Source: Streptomyces sp. RKAG290 (lineage in GTDB: Bacteria > Actinomycetota > Actinomycetes > Streptomycetales > Streptomycetaceae). Taken from it: a stretch of 64,000 bases of DNA. Location: assembly GCF_023701695.1 (NCBI RefSeq), contig NZ_JAJOZC010000001.1:7687894-7751893 (forward strand). The letters run 5' to 3'. How positions within the stretch are numbered: position 1 is the stretch's first letter; every line of letters begins with the position of its first letter. Positions 44,637 through 52,981 of the stretch are shown here, in pieces. A program made the position numbers and the translations under genes. The notes beneath the pieces were generated by a model. The model ran no database searches. It saw only the letters and a list, made by a program, of their open reading frames with translations, and had not been told where the DNA came from.

Positions 44637-44670
44637 AAGAGCCTGGGGACCTTCGGGTCCCCAGGCTCTT
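44637..44670 (+). terminator. Intrinsic terminator after the precursor gene (15-bp stem, TTCG loop)
   Basis: AAGAGCCTGGGGACC at 44637-44651 pairs perfectly with GGTCCCCAGGCTCTT at 44656-44670 around a TTCG tetraloop. It would give high precursor mRNA and limited read-through to the downstream genes, as is common for RiPP precursors. A second GC hairpin (GCCCGG...CCGGGC) lies just before it. Confidence 0.8.
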
Positions 44671-45046
44671 TCGCTGTCTCCACCCCGATGCGGACCGTGC
44701 AATTCCCTTCCTACCTGGCCATGTTGTGCTTGCAGGGATTCGCCGCCTCCGTCAGGATGGATATCAAGCGGACGGCAGCCGGAAAGGGCGCCTCCGCCCC
44801 GGCGGGCGAGAACCCTTCGCCCGACCCGGGACAACTTCGGGGCCCGCACGGAGTCCTTCTGTCCCGGAGGCGAATCCGAGAGGCGCATCGTTGCGCCCAG
44901 GAAATCGCCCACTTCCGCGCGTCAATGTCGACGCGCTCCCACGCTCTGACAGCCCCACGCGCCGCCATGCCTGACGGTGCATCTGTTTCCGTGCGCACGA
45001 ATTGTCCAGTCATTGGTTCGATCTGTGTGAATGTGGAGTGAGTGAC
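44671..45046. other. Intergenic region between precursor and flavoprotein
   Basis: About 375 bases. One open frame (44688-45041) spans it but has no family resemblance and no clear ribosome-binding site. The promoter for the downstream set probably lies here. Confidence 0.35.
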
Positions 45047-46246
45047 GTGAATGCAATCAGCGCCGAGGGCGGGTTCCCCACCCATTCGCCGACGCCCGGG
45101 ACCGAGGACTGGCTGGCCAGGGTCGAGAAGATCGCGCCGGTCATCGAGGAGGCCCGGGAACAGGCCGATCACGACCGAGTGACCTCCCGTGCGGTCTTCG
45201 AGGCACTGCGCGACGCGGGTATCCCCCGGATGTGGGTCGCCGAGGAGTTCGGGGGAGAGCGGGCCAGTATCGAGACGGGATCCGCCGTCATCCAGGCCCT
45301 GGCCTGCCTCGATGCCTCGGTGGCCTGGCAGATGGGGGTGCAGGGTGCCATCGGCCGCCTCTCGGACTATCTCCCTGAGGCCACATCCGCGCAGCTGTTC
45401 CGGGACCACGACGGGCTGGTGGTGGGCGGGGTCAATCCCGCCGGCCACGCCGAGGAAGTACCGGGCGGCTACCGGCTCAACGGCGAATGGGCGTTCGCCA
45501 GCGGATCCGCCCACGCGGACTGGCTGGTCTGCGCCGCCTTCGTCACCGAGAACGGCGAAGTCCGGCGGACGCCCCGGGGCCCGGAAACGCGCATGCTCTT
45601 CGTGCCGCGGGCGGATGCCGAAATCCGCGACACCTGGTACACCGTCGGACTGCGCGGAACAGGCAGCAACCACTTCACGGTGAACGACGTGCACGTCCCG
45701 GAGGAATTCACGGTCAACGGGGCGGACATGCTGCGTCCGCCGGCCGCACGGAGCTCGCGCGCCTACCCCATCGGCTACTACGACTTCGGTCCCTTCACCT
45801 CCGCGTCGACGGCTCTCGGAATCGCGCAGGACGCGATCGATTCCTTCAAGGATCTCGCCGCGAAGAAGACACCGACCGGTGCGACCGGCACGCTCGCCAA
45901 GAGTCATGTCGTCCAGGAGAAGCTGGCCCGCGCGGAAATCGAGCTCTACACCGCACGTCTGCTCCTCAAGGACACCGCCCGCCAGGTGACGGCACTCGGC
46001 GAGACGGGCGGCGATTCACTGACTTCCCTCGTTCGTGTCACCGCCGCCACGGTCGCGGAAAAGGCCGCGGCCACGGTCGATTCCATGTACAGCCTCGCCG
46101 GCGCCAGTTCTGTCTACGCGACAAGCCGGCTCGAGCGGTGTTTCCGTGATGTTCACTCGGCGGTCAAACACATCACGCTGTCACCGACCCACTTCGAAAT
46201 GGTCGGCCAGTACCTGCTCGGCGGAGGGCTCCAGATGCGGCGGTGA
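45047..46246 (+). CDS. Acyl-CoA dehydrogenase-fold flavoprotein (group D monooxygenase-like)
   Basis: 399 residues from GTG 45047 with GGAG upstream. Landmarks are AGIPRMWVAEEFGG, WAFASGSAHADWLVCAAFV, WYTVGLRGTGSNHFTVNDVH and a C-terminal LERCFRDVHSAVKHITLSPT helix. This resembles HpaB/HsaA/IacA-type two-component flavin monooxygenases, which need a separate flavin reductase; one is encoded at 50345-50848. Nitrososynthases acting on amino sugars share this fold, as do true dehydrogenases. Its stop overlaps a GTG of the next gene. It may oxidise the peptide or a sugar; this is undecided. Confidence 0.8.
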   Translation: MNAISAEGGFPTHSPTPGTEDWLARVEKIAPVIEEAREQADHDRVTSRAVFEALRDAGIPRMWVAEEFGGERASIETGSAVIQALACLDASVAWQMGVQGAIGRLSDYLPEATSAQLFRDHDGLVVGGVNPAGHAEEVPGGYRLNGEWAFASGSAHADWLVCAAFVTENGEVRRTPRGPETRMLFVPRADAEIRDTWYTVGLRGTGSNHFTVNDVHVPEEFTVNGADMLRPPAARSSRAYPIGYYDFGPFTSASTALGIAQDAIDSFKDLAAKKTPTGATGTLAKSHVVQEKLARAEIELYTARLLLKDTARQVTALGETGGDSLTSLVRVTAATVAEKAAATVDSMYSLAGASSVYATSRLERCFRDVHSAVKHITLSPTHFEMVGQYLLGGGLQMRR

Positions 46247-46338
46247 CAAATACCACGCCGTATCGGTATCGACTCCGCGCCCCGGAGCACGAAGAACGCA
46301 CAGCCACCCACTTCGCAGAACACAGAGACGAGGCAGCA

Positions 46339-47427
46339 ATGGAAACGATGAAGGCCGTACAGCTCCTGGCCCCGCGCAAGACGGTCCTGTCGGACCTTCC
46401 CGTTCCCGAGACACCCGCCGACGGCCTGCTCATGAAGACCCGTTGCGTGTCGATCTGCTCCACCGACATCTCCTTCTACGAAGGACACCTCTTCCCCTCC
46501 GAGTACCCGGTCGTCCTGGGCCACGAGTACCTGGGGGAGGTTGTCGACATCGGCCGCGAGTTCGACACCTCGGGCGTCGACCTGAAGATCGGTGACCGCG
46601 TCGTCTACTGGGGCCAGACCGACTTCGGCGGCTTCGCCGAGTACCGCACCGTCCGTCCGATCTTCTCCGGCCAGGTCAAGGAGGACATCTTCGAGGCGGA
46701 CCGCAACTTCTACGACGACAAGCGCGCGGCCGCGGTGAAGATACCCGACGAACTCAGCGACCTGGAGGCGTCCTTCATCGAACCGGTCACCGGCGCCCTG
46801 CGCTCGGTACTCTCCAACCCGCCGAAGGTCGGCGACAAGGTGCTGATCCTGGGGACCGGCCCCATCGGCGTCATCGCCGGCAGCGTCATCAAGCGCCTGC
46901 TCGCCCCGAACATGGTGGTGTCCGTCGACACCAACCCGGCGCGCAACGAGTTCGCCGAGCAGCAGTTCTCCAACAAGGCCTACCTGCCCGACGAGCTGAT
47001 CGAGAGCGTCGACGAGAGCACCTTCGACTACGTCTTCGACGCCCTGCCGACGGTGAAGGTCGCCGACGAGAGCAAGGACCCGCGCCGGGTGGCCATGCGC
47101 AAGCTGAAGGCCGGCGGCCGCTACGTCCTGTACGGCGCCTCGCAGGAGATGCAGAAGTTCGACACCTGGCTGATGCTCGCCAAGGGCATCAACATCATCT
47201 CTGCACCCTTCGACGTGAATCACTTCCCGATGCACAAGAGCGCCAACGTCATCGCCTCCGCGATGCAGATGCTGCTCACGGGAATCGTCGACGGCAAGGC
47301 ACTGCTCTCGACCGTCCACAAGTTCGACGACTACGACGGTCTGGTGGACATCTTCGAGAACTACCGGTTCACCACCGACCTCAAGACCATTGTCGACTTC
47401 CGCCGCCCGGACGCGGGCGGGAACTAG
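46339..47427 (+). CDS. Medium-chain dehydrogenase/reductase without structural zinc (candidate LanJ-type reductase)
   Basis: About 362 residues from ATG 46339; GTG 46243, overlapping the previous stop, would add 32 atypical residues. Catalytic-zinc-type ligands appear in SICSTDISFYEGH and GHEYLGE. The four-cysteine structural zinc loop is absent. The Rossmann motif is GTGPIG. LtnJ-type (LanJ-A) enzymes that reduce dehydroalanine to D-alanine belong to this superfamily. With a Ser/Thr kinase and lyase that would create dehydro-residues nearby, that role is attractive. A cyclitol or sugar dehydrogenase is the alternative, given the sugar genes downstream. Confidence 0.8.
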   Translation: METMKAVQLLAPRKTVLSDLPVPETPADGLLMKTRCVSICSTDISFYEGHLFPSEYPVVLGHEYLGEVVDIGREFDTSGVDLKIGDRVVYWGQTDFGGFAEYRTVRPIFSGQVKEDIFEADRNFYDDKRAAAVKIPDELSDLEASFIEPVTGALRSVLSNPPKVGDKVLILGTGPIGVIAGSVIKRLLAPNMVVSVDTNPARNEFAEQQFSNKAYLPDELIESVDESTFDYVFDALPTVKVADESKDPRRVAMRKLKAGGRYVLYGASQEMQKFDTWLMLAKGINIISAPFDVNHFPMHKSANVIASAMQMLLTGIVDGKALLSTVHKFDDYDGLVDIFENYRFTTDLKTIVDFRRPDAGGN

Positions 47428-47793
47428 GGCCTCCCGTCCGGACCATGCGGGCTCGGCGGGTCTGGCGCCGCACCATCGCGGCGTTGTTGTCGGTCGCCGA
47501 CGCTCCGGGCGGGCTCCTTCCTCCGCCGTGCGAATCACAGCACCGGACCCCGCTCCCTGACCCGGCCTGCTCCAGCCGAAGGACCCTGCCCCGCCCCCGC
47601 GGCGCGAACTTCGCTCCCACGGTGCGGACTTCGAGGACACGGCCCGGATCATGACGCGCTCCAGGCGCTGTCCGTCCCACCGCTCACCGGGGGCGGGCAG
47701 CCCCCCGGGCCGGCTTCAGGCCGGCCCTCCCCGGGCGGACGGCGTTGCGTCGTGCGCCACGACTGAAGCACTCTCCTGAAAGAGGCCCTTCGG
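47428..47793. other. Intergenic region before the sugar genes
   Basis: About 365 bases with no gene recognised. It separates the peptide and oxidoreductase set from the trehalose-phosphate synthase operon, so the latter may have its own promoter. Confidence 0.35.
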
Positions 47794-49332
47794 ATGGAAG
47801 AGAAGGACGAACACGCCGCACCGGCGAACGGGGCAGGACTCGTCGTGGTGGCCAACCGGCTGCCAGTGAGCCTGGAGAGCGCCCCCGACGGGACCCGGCG
47901 CTGGCGCCACAGCCCCGGCGGCCTCGTCAGCGCACTGGAACCCTTCCTCCGTACGCAACAGGGAGCATGGGTCGGCTGGCCCGGTGCGGCCGGGCAGGAC
48001 ATGCCCCCTCCGCAGGACGAGGGCCTGCGCCTGCACCCCGTCGACTTGTCCGCCGACGAGGTCGGCGGCTTCTACGAAGGCTTCTCCAACGGCACACTCT
48101 GGCCGCTGTACCACGACGTAGTCATGCCTCCCGAATACCATCGCACCTGGTGGGAGGCCTACGTACGGGTCAACCGGAAGTTCGCCCGGGCCGCCGCCGA
48201 CGTGAGCGCCCCCGGCGCCACGGTCTGGGTCCAGGACTACCAGCTCCAGCTCGTGCCGGCGATGCTGCGCGAACTCCGCCCTGACCTGCGGATCGGCTTC
48301 TTCCTGCACATCCCGTTCCCGCCGGTCGAACTGTTCATGCAGCTGCCGTGGCGTGCCGAGATCATCCAAGGGCTGCTGGGTGCCGATCTCATCGGTTTCC
48401 ACAGGCCGGGCGGCGCGCAGAACTTCCAGTGGCTCGCCGGCCGTCTCGCCGGCCGGGAGAGCGCTCGCACGGTGAGCGGGACGGGGGGCGCCCCCGGAGA
48501 GATACGCGTCGGCGACCGGACCGTGAAGGTGGGTGCGTTCCCCATCTCCATCGACGCAGGGGAACTGGACCAGCTCGCGAGGCGGCCTGCCATCCGGCGG
48601 ATGGCTGAGCAGATCCGTGCGGACCTGGGGCATCCCAAGAAGATCATTCTCGGGGTCGACCGGCTCGACTACACCAAGGGCATCGACGTCCGGCTCCGCG
48701 CCCTGCACGAGATGCTGGCGGAGGGGCGGATCGAACCGCGCGAGGTCGCCATGGTGCAGATCGCCACGCCCAGCCGCGAGCGGGTCGAGCACTACGTACG
48801 GATGCGCGAGGACATCGAGCGCACCGTCGGCCGGATCAACGGCGAGTTCGGCCGCGTCGGCTCCCCGGTCGTGCACTACCTGCACACCTCCGTCGGCCGT
48901 GAGGAACTCGCCGCCTTCTACAGCGCGGCCGACGTCATGCTCGTCACGCCCCTGCGCGACGGCATGAACCTGGTCTGCAAGGAGTACGTCGCCTGCCGCC
49001 ACGACCTGGGCGGGGCACTCGTCCTCAGTGAATTCGCCGGCGCGGCGGCCGAACTCACCAGCGCGTTCCTGGTCAACCCCCACCACCTGGAGGAGGTCAA
49101 GACCACCCTGCACCAGGCCCTGAACGTCCCGGCCGACGAGGCCCGGCGACGAATGACCGTCCTGCGTGAACAAGTGCTCACGCACGACGTCGACCACTGG
49201 GCTCGTTCCTTCCTCACCGCGCTGAACGCCGGACCGGCCTTCAGCCACCTTCCCAGCCGGCCGCCGTCCCCGGGAGACTCCACCCCGGACCCGGCCGCGC
49301 CGACGCTGCGTACCGATTGGGTCCTGACATGA
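47794..49332 (+). CDS. otsA: Alpha,alpha-trehalose-6-phosphate synthase (GT20)
   Basis: 512 residues. All usual landmarks of active OtsA are present: VVANRLPVS, HSPGGLVSAL, WVGWPG, VWVQDYQLQLVPAML, FFLHIPFPPVELF, LGVDRLDYTKGID and TPLRDGMNLVCKEYVA. It makes trehalose-6-phosphate from a nucleotide sugar and glucose-6-phosphate. No trehalose-phosphatase (OtsB) gene is near. It overlaps the next gene by ATGA, and that gene supplies UDP-glucose. Whether it serves stress trehalose or a specialised sugar is open; the pseudo-glycosyltransferase VldE of validamycin synthesis shares this fold, but here the catalytic residues look normal. Confidence 0.9.
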   Translation: MEEKDEHAAPANGAGLVVVANRLPVSLESAPDGTRRWRHSPGGLVSALEPFLRTQQGAWVGWPGAAGQDMPPPQDEGLRLHPVDLSADEVGGFYEGFSNGTLWPLYHDVVMPPEYHRTWWEAYVRVNRKFARAAADVSAPGATVWVQDYQLQLVPAMLRELRPDLRIGFFLHIPFPPVELFMQLPWRAEIIQGLLGADLIGFHRPGGAQNFQWLAGRLAGRESARTVSGTGGAPGEIRVGDRTVKVGAFPISIDAGELDQLARRPAIRRMAEQIRADLGHPKKIILGVDRLDYTKGIDVRLRALHEMLAEGRIEPREVAMVQIATPSRERVEHYVRMREDIERTVGRINGEFGRVGSPVVHYLHTSVGREELAAFYSAADVMLVTPLRDGMNLVCKEYVACRHDLGGALVLSEFAGAAAELTSAFLVNPHHLEEVKTTLHQALNVPADEARRRMTVLREQVLTHDVDHWARSFLTALNAGPAFSHLPSRPPSPGDSTPDPAAPTLRTDWVLT

Positions 49333-50255
49333 AGCAGACGCCCTCTCCCGCCCGTGCGGTGACCAAGGCGGTCATCCCCGCGGCGGGGCTGGGAACCCGG
49401 TTCCTGCCTGCCACGAAGGCCACTCCGAAGGAGATGCTGCCCGTCGTCGACAAGCCTGCGATTCAGTACGTGGTCGAGGAGGCGGCGGCGGCCGGTCTCT
49501 CCGACATCCTGATGATCACGGGCCGCAACAAGCGACCGCTCGAGGACCACTTCGACCGCAACTTCGAGCTGGAGCAGGCCCTTCTGGCAAAAGGCGACCA
49601 TGAACGGCTCGCCAGGGTCCAGGAGTCCAGCAGCCTGGCCAGCCTGCACTACGTCCGTCAGGGTGATCCACGCGGGCTCGGCCACGCCGTCCTGTGTGCC
49701 GCCCCGCACGTGGGGGACCAGCCCTTCGCTGTGCTGCTCGGCGACGACCTGATCGATCCGCGCGATCCGCTGTTGTCGCGGATGGTCGAGGTCCAGGGAC
49801 GTGAAGGCGGCAGTGTCGTGGCCCTGATGGAGGTCGAGCCGTCCCAGATCCACCTGTACGGCTGCGCGGCGGTGCGCGGCACGGCGGATTCCGATGTGGT
49901 GAAGGTGACGGGCCTGGTCGAGAAGCCGGACCCGGGCGATGCGCCGAGCAACTACGCGGTCATCGGCCGCTACGTACTGGACCCGGCCGTCTTCGGGGTA
50001 CTGCGGCAGACCGGGCCGGGCCGGGGCGGAGAGATCCAGCTCACCGATGCGCTGCAGAAGCTCGCCACGGACGAGGAGACCGGCGGCACGGTGCACGGAG
50101 TGGTCTTCAAGGGCCGCCGCTACGACACGGGCGACCGGGGTGACTACCTGCGTGCCATCGTGCAACTGGCCTGCGAGCGCGAAGACCTCGGGCCCCAGTT
50201 CCTCGCCTGGCTCAGCCGCCATGTCGCCGAGACAGCACCGACGGGGATGGCGTAG
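49329..50255 (+). CDS. galU: UTP-glucose-1-phosphate uridylyltransferase
   Basis: 308 residues. The nucleotidyltransferase signature is AAGLGTRFLPATKATPKEML, followed by VVDKPAIQYVVEEA, the GLGHAVLCAAPHVGD stretch, GDDLIDP and the VEKPDPG loop. It makes UDP-glucose. ATG 49329 overlaps the OtsA stop, so donor supply and trehalose-phosphate synthesis are coupled. A genome usually has another galU, so this may be a pathway-dedicated copy. Confidence 0.92.
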   Translation: MKQTPSPARAVTKAVIPAAGLGTRFLPATKATPKEMLPVVDKPAIQYVVEEAAAAGLSDILMITGRNKRPLEDHFDRNFELEQALLAKGDHERLARVQESSSLASLHYVRQGDPRGLGHAVLCAAPHVGDQPFAVLLGDDLIDPRDPLLSRMVEVQGREGGSVVALMEVEPSQIHLYGCAAVRGTADSDVVKVTGLVEKPDPGDAPSNYAVIGRYVLDPAVFGVLRQTGPGRGGEIQLTDALQKLATDEETGGTVHGVVFKGRRYDTGDRGDYLRAIVQLACEREDLGPQFLAWLSRHVAETAPTGMA

Positions 50256-50344
50256 CAGCACCACACGGTCGGCGAAGAGGACGCACCTTCGAGCCGCCGC
50301 CTGCCGTACAGACGAACCCGACCCTTGAGAACGGAAGGACAGCC

Positions 50345-50848
50345 ATGTCCGTCGACGCCACAGCCTTCGCCCAGGCCATGTCCCGGGTGCCGGGGCCCGT
50401 CACCATCGCCACCGCGGTCGACTCCGCCGGCAGGCGCTGGGGTTTCACCGGCAGCTCTTTCAGCTCACTCTCCCTGGACCCGCCCCTGGTGCTGATATGT
50501 CTCGACAAGAAGGCCAGTACGCATCAGGCGTTCACCACCGCGGACCGCTTCTTGATCAACATCCTCGCGCTGGAGCAGCCCGACGTCGCCATGCGGTTCG
50601 CACGGTCCGGCGTCGACAGGTTCGACGCGGGTGACATGGTGCCCTGTGAGTTCGGGCTGCCAGGACTCAAGGACGCGGCGGCGCGCGTTGCGTGCCGGAT
50701 GCACGTCGTCCTGGACGGTGGGGACCACAGCATCCTCGTCGGCCGGGTGGAGGAGACGCACGTGTCCGGGGACCGGATCCCGCTGGTGTACAGCGACCGC
50801 GCCTTCGCCCGACCCGTCGCGGACGTCCAGATGGCGGGCGCCCGCTGA
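50345..50848 (+). CDS. Flavin reductase (FMN-binding split barrel)
   Basis: 167 residues. VPGPVTIATAVDSAGRRWGF, SSFSSLSLDPPLVLICLDKK and FLINILALEQ are the flavin-reductase-like signature; a C-terminal HSILVGRVEETHV contains the conserved His. GGAAGGACAG precedes ATG 50345. It would supply reduced flavin to the acyl-CoA dehydrogenase-fold monooxygenase at 45047 (or 35246), making a two-component system. Confidence 0.88.
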   Translation: MSVDATAFAQAMSRVPGPVTIATAVDSAGRRWGFTGSSFSSLSLDPPLVLICLDKKASTHQAFTTADRFLINILALEQPDVAMRFARSGVDRFDAGDMVPCEFGLPGLKDAAARVACRMHVVLDGGDHSILVGRVEETHVSGDRIPLVYSDRAFARPVADVQMAGAR

Positions 50849-50922
50849 CCGGACCGCCTGCCCATCCCCGCCGCCGGCCCGCGCCAAGGCCTTCCCCCTT
50901 CCGGAGAGCACGCCGCCGACTC

Positions 50923-51882
50923 ATGAAGAACATCCGTATCGCGGTCCTCGGCACGAGCCATGTCCACCTGCCCGACCATCTCGCGGTCATCGAACAGGAT
51001 CCGGAGGCGGAGCTCGTCGCTCTTCACCATGAGCCCGGCTCCCGCAGTGACGTGCTCCTCGAAGGGCTGCCCTTCGTGTCCACCGTCGAACAGGCGCTGC
51101 AACGCGCCGACATGGCGGTCATCGCCTCGACCACCGCGGAGCACGCGCGCCTCCTGGCGCAGACGGCCGCAGCCGGTGTGCCCGCGCTCGTGGAGAAGCC
51201 GCTCGGCACCACAGCGGCGGCCACCACGGCGCTCACGCCGCTGCTGGGCGCCGGACCCACCACCACCGCCATGTTCCTGCGCTGCGCGCCGGCACTGCGC
51301 CGGGTGCGTGAGGTTCTGACCCGGGGTGAACTGGGCCCGGTGGCGCACGTGCACGCCGCATTCACCCACCCGGGCTTCCTGGACGGTGTGTTCAGCGGCG
51401 CCGCCGAGTGGATGCTGAGCGAGGAACGTGGCGGTACAGGAGGCTTCGGGGATCTGGGCATCCATCTCGTGGACCTGCTGCGCTGGCTCGCACCCGGGAG
51501 GAAGCTCTCGGTACGGGGGGCCGCGCTCACCCGCCGTCCGGACTGTGCGGTCGACACGGGCGGACTGGCACTCCTGACCTGGGGCGAGGCCCCCGTATCA
51601 CTCCATGCGGGATGGACCTCCCGCCCCGGCGGGTTCCTGCTGCGCATCGAGGGCGAGGCCGCAACGGTGGAAGTGGGCGCGGGCGGAACAGAGCTGACGA
51701 TGTCGGCGGACGGTCCCGGCCGCCGCGAGAGACATCCCCCCATCCGCGCGGGCGCGGCACTCGAAGCCTTCCTCGGTGACCTGAGGGGGCACACCCTGTG
51801 GGAGGCTCCCACGGCGGCGGACATCGAGGAGACCGGGAGAGTCCTCGACGCCGTACACGCGGCTGCCGCCCGGCCGGCGTAG
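50923..51882 (+). CDS. Gfo/Idh/MocA-family oxidoreductase
   Basis: 319 residues. The Rossmann motif opens with IRIAVLGTSHVHLP. The catalytic Lys is in PALVEKPLGTT, and the His/Asp pair in GGFGDLGIHLVDLLRW. The family oxidises or reduces sugars and cyclitols, for example 3-keto-sugar formation in kanosamine-type pathways. It ends the same-strand run that begins with the ParB-like regulator, 74 bp after the flavin reductase. Confidence 0.87.
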   Translation: MKNIRIAVLGTSHVHLPDHLAVIEQDPEAELVALHHEPGSRSDVLLEGLPFVSTVEQALQRADMAVIASTTAEHARLLAQTAAAGVPALVEKPLGTTAAATTALTPLLGAGPTTTAMFLRCAPALRRVREVLTRGELGPVAHVHAAFTHPGFLDGVFSGAAEWMLSEERGGTGGFGDLGIHLVDLLRWLAPGRKLSVRGAALTRRPDCAVDTGGLALLTWGEAPVSLHAGWTSRPGGFLLRIEGEAATVEVGAGGTELTMSADGPGRRERHPPIRAGAALEAFLGDLRGHTLWEAPTAADIEETGRVLDAVHAAAARPA

Positions 51883-51971
51883 CGGATCCGGCAGCAGCCC
51901 ACGCGGCATCTTCACCCGCCTTCGAATCGGCGTAGCGGACACGACGAGCGCCGAGGACGGAGCCCCTGCCG

Positions 51972-52445
51972 TCACCCGGCCGCTGCGCCGGGCGGAGCTC
52001 CTGCGTGCCGCACCGCCAGCACCGACCGGGCCAGGGCGGGCCGGCGCCCGGCTCCGTCCAGCCCTGCTTCCAAGGCCGCGGATGCCAAGGGGCGCAGCCA
52101 CTCCATCAAAACGCGCCCAGTCGGCGTGAGTACCGGGCAGATGCGTCGACGGTCCGTCGACGCAAGCGTGAGCATCACGAGTTTCCGACCCTCCAGGCGG
52201 CTCACGAGCCTGGTGGCGGCGCTGGGACCGAGTCCCACAGCGGCAGCGAGATGCTGCATGTCCGGAACGCTCTCACCGTGTCGGTGTTCGAGCGTGAGGA
52301 GCAGGGTGTACTCACGGCTGCTCAGGCCGCTCCGCTGCAGTGCCCCGGCCAGCTCCGACTCAAGGCGCGTGTGCAGGGTGGCGATGGTTCGCCATTGCCT
52401 CTCCTCCGACGATGCGGACAGGACCTGAGCGTCTTCCGCGGGCAC
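51972..52445 (-). CDS. MarR-family regulator
   Basis: 157 residues from GTG 52445. The winged helix shows LSSREYTLLLTLEHR, MQHLAAAVGLGPSAATRLVS and a wing with LASTDRRRICPVLTPTGR. It starts 2 bases after the stop of the ArsR gene, forming a two-gene operon divergent from the exporter at 52982. It probably senses an aromatic or antibiotic-like ligand. Confidence 0.83.
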   Translation of the reverse strand: MPAEDAQVLSASSEERQWRTIATLHTRLESELAGALQRSGLSSREYTLLLTLEHRHGESVPDMQHLAAAVGLGPSAATRLVSRLEGRKLVMLTLASTDRRRICPVLTPTGRVLMEWLRPLASAALEAGLDGAGRRPALARSVLAVRHAGAPPGAAAG

Positions 52446-52447
52446 GG

Positions 52448-52782
52448 TTACGCAGGCCTGGCGGCCTTGTCGGACTCCTCGTCGAGCCGGGCCCCACGAG
52501 GATGGCGTCGAGCAGACCCGGGTAGCGGGAGTCGAGGTCCTCGCGTCGCAGCGACAGCAAGTTCTCCCTGCCTGCGGGCCGCTGGCTGATGACACCGCTG
52601 TCGCGCAGGACGCGCCAGTGGTGGGTCATGGTCGATTTCGACACGCCGTCCAGGATGCTCCCGCAGTTGTGCTCTTCCCCGTCGTTCAGTACGCGGACAA
52701 CGGTCAGCCGCATGGGGTGCCCCAGTGCGGAGAGGACGGCCTCGATCCGGATCTGATCGCGCTCGGGGTGTCGGGAGATCAT
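52448..52782 (-). CDS. ArsR-type winged-helix regulator (apparent C-terminal frameshift)
   Basis: About 111 residues once corrected. IRIEAVLSALGHPMRLTVVR, KSTMTHHWRVLRDSGVISQ and GRENLLSLRREDLDSRYPGL are typical of ArsR/SmtB-fold repressors; the metal-site cysteines of ArsR proper are absent. As given, the frame runs on to 52360 through the MarR gene. Adding one base to the run at 52492-52495 gives VGARLDEESDKAARPA and a stop at 52448, just before the MarR start. The MarR and ArsR genes then form a tidy operon. Confidence 0.83.
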
Positions 52783-52906
52783 TGTTCAACTGTACCGCGA
52801 CAGTCGTCGAATGTGACCCTCTGGCCAAAGCGTCGCCCTGGACCCGGTGTGCACGGAGCGCGACTTGCCAAAGTCGTGCTGGAGATGCGGTCGGCGTTGC
52901 AGACGC

Positions 52907-52938
52907 TACGATTGTACGTAAGCATACGGACAGTCGTA
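52907..52938. promoter_or_regulatory. Inverted repeat operator upstream of the MFS exporter
   Basis: TACGATTGTACGTA at 52907-52920 and TACGGACAGTCGTA at 52925-52938 are inverted copies with 12 of 14 matches and a 4-base spacer. It lies 44 bp before the exporter start, in the region divergent from the ArsR/MarR operon. Confidence 0.55.
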
Positions 52939-52981
52939 CTCGCCGGGCTGCTGCCCATGACCGAAGAGGGGCTGACCTCTC

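Noticed and set aside
44688..45041. A 117-residue frame between precursor and flavoprotein, considered as a second peptide or missing cyclase
   Set aside because: Mixed composition, no ribosome-binding site, no similarity to any RiPP enzyme or leader peptide.
47794..49332. VldE-like pseudo-glycosyltransferase making a pseudodisaccharide
   Set aside because: All canonical OtsA motifs are intact and no sedoheptulose-phosphate cyclase or other cyclitol genes are present, so ordinary trehalose-6-phosphate synthase is the safer call.
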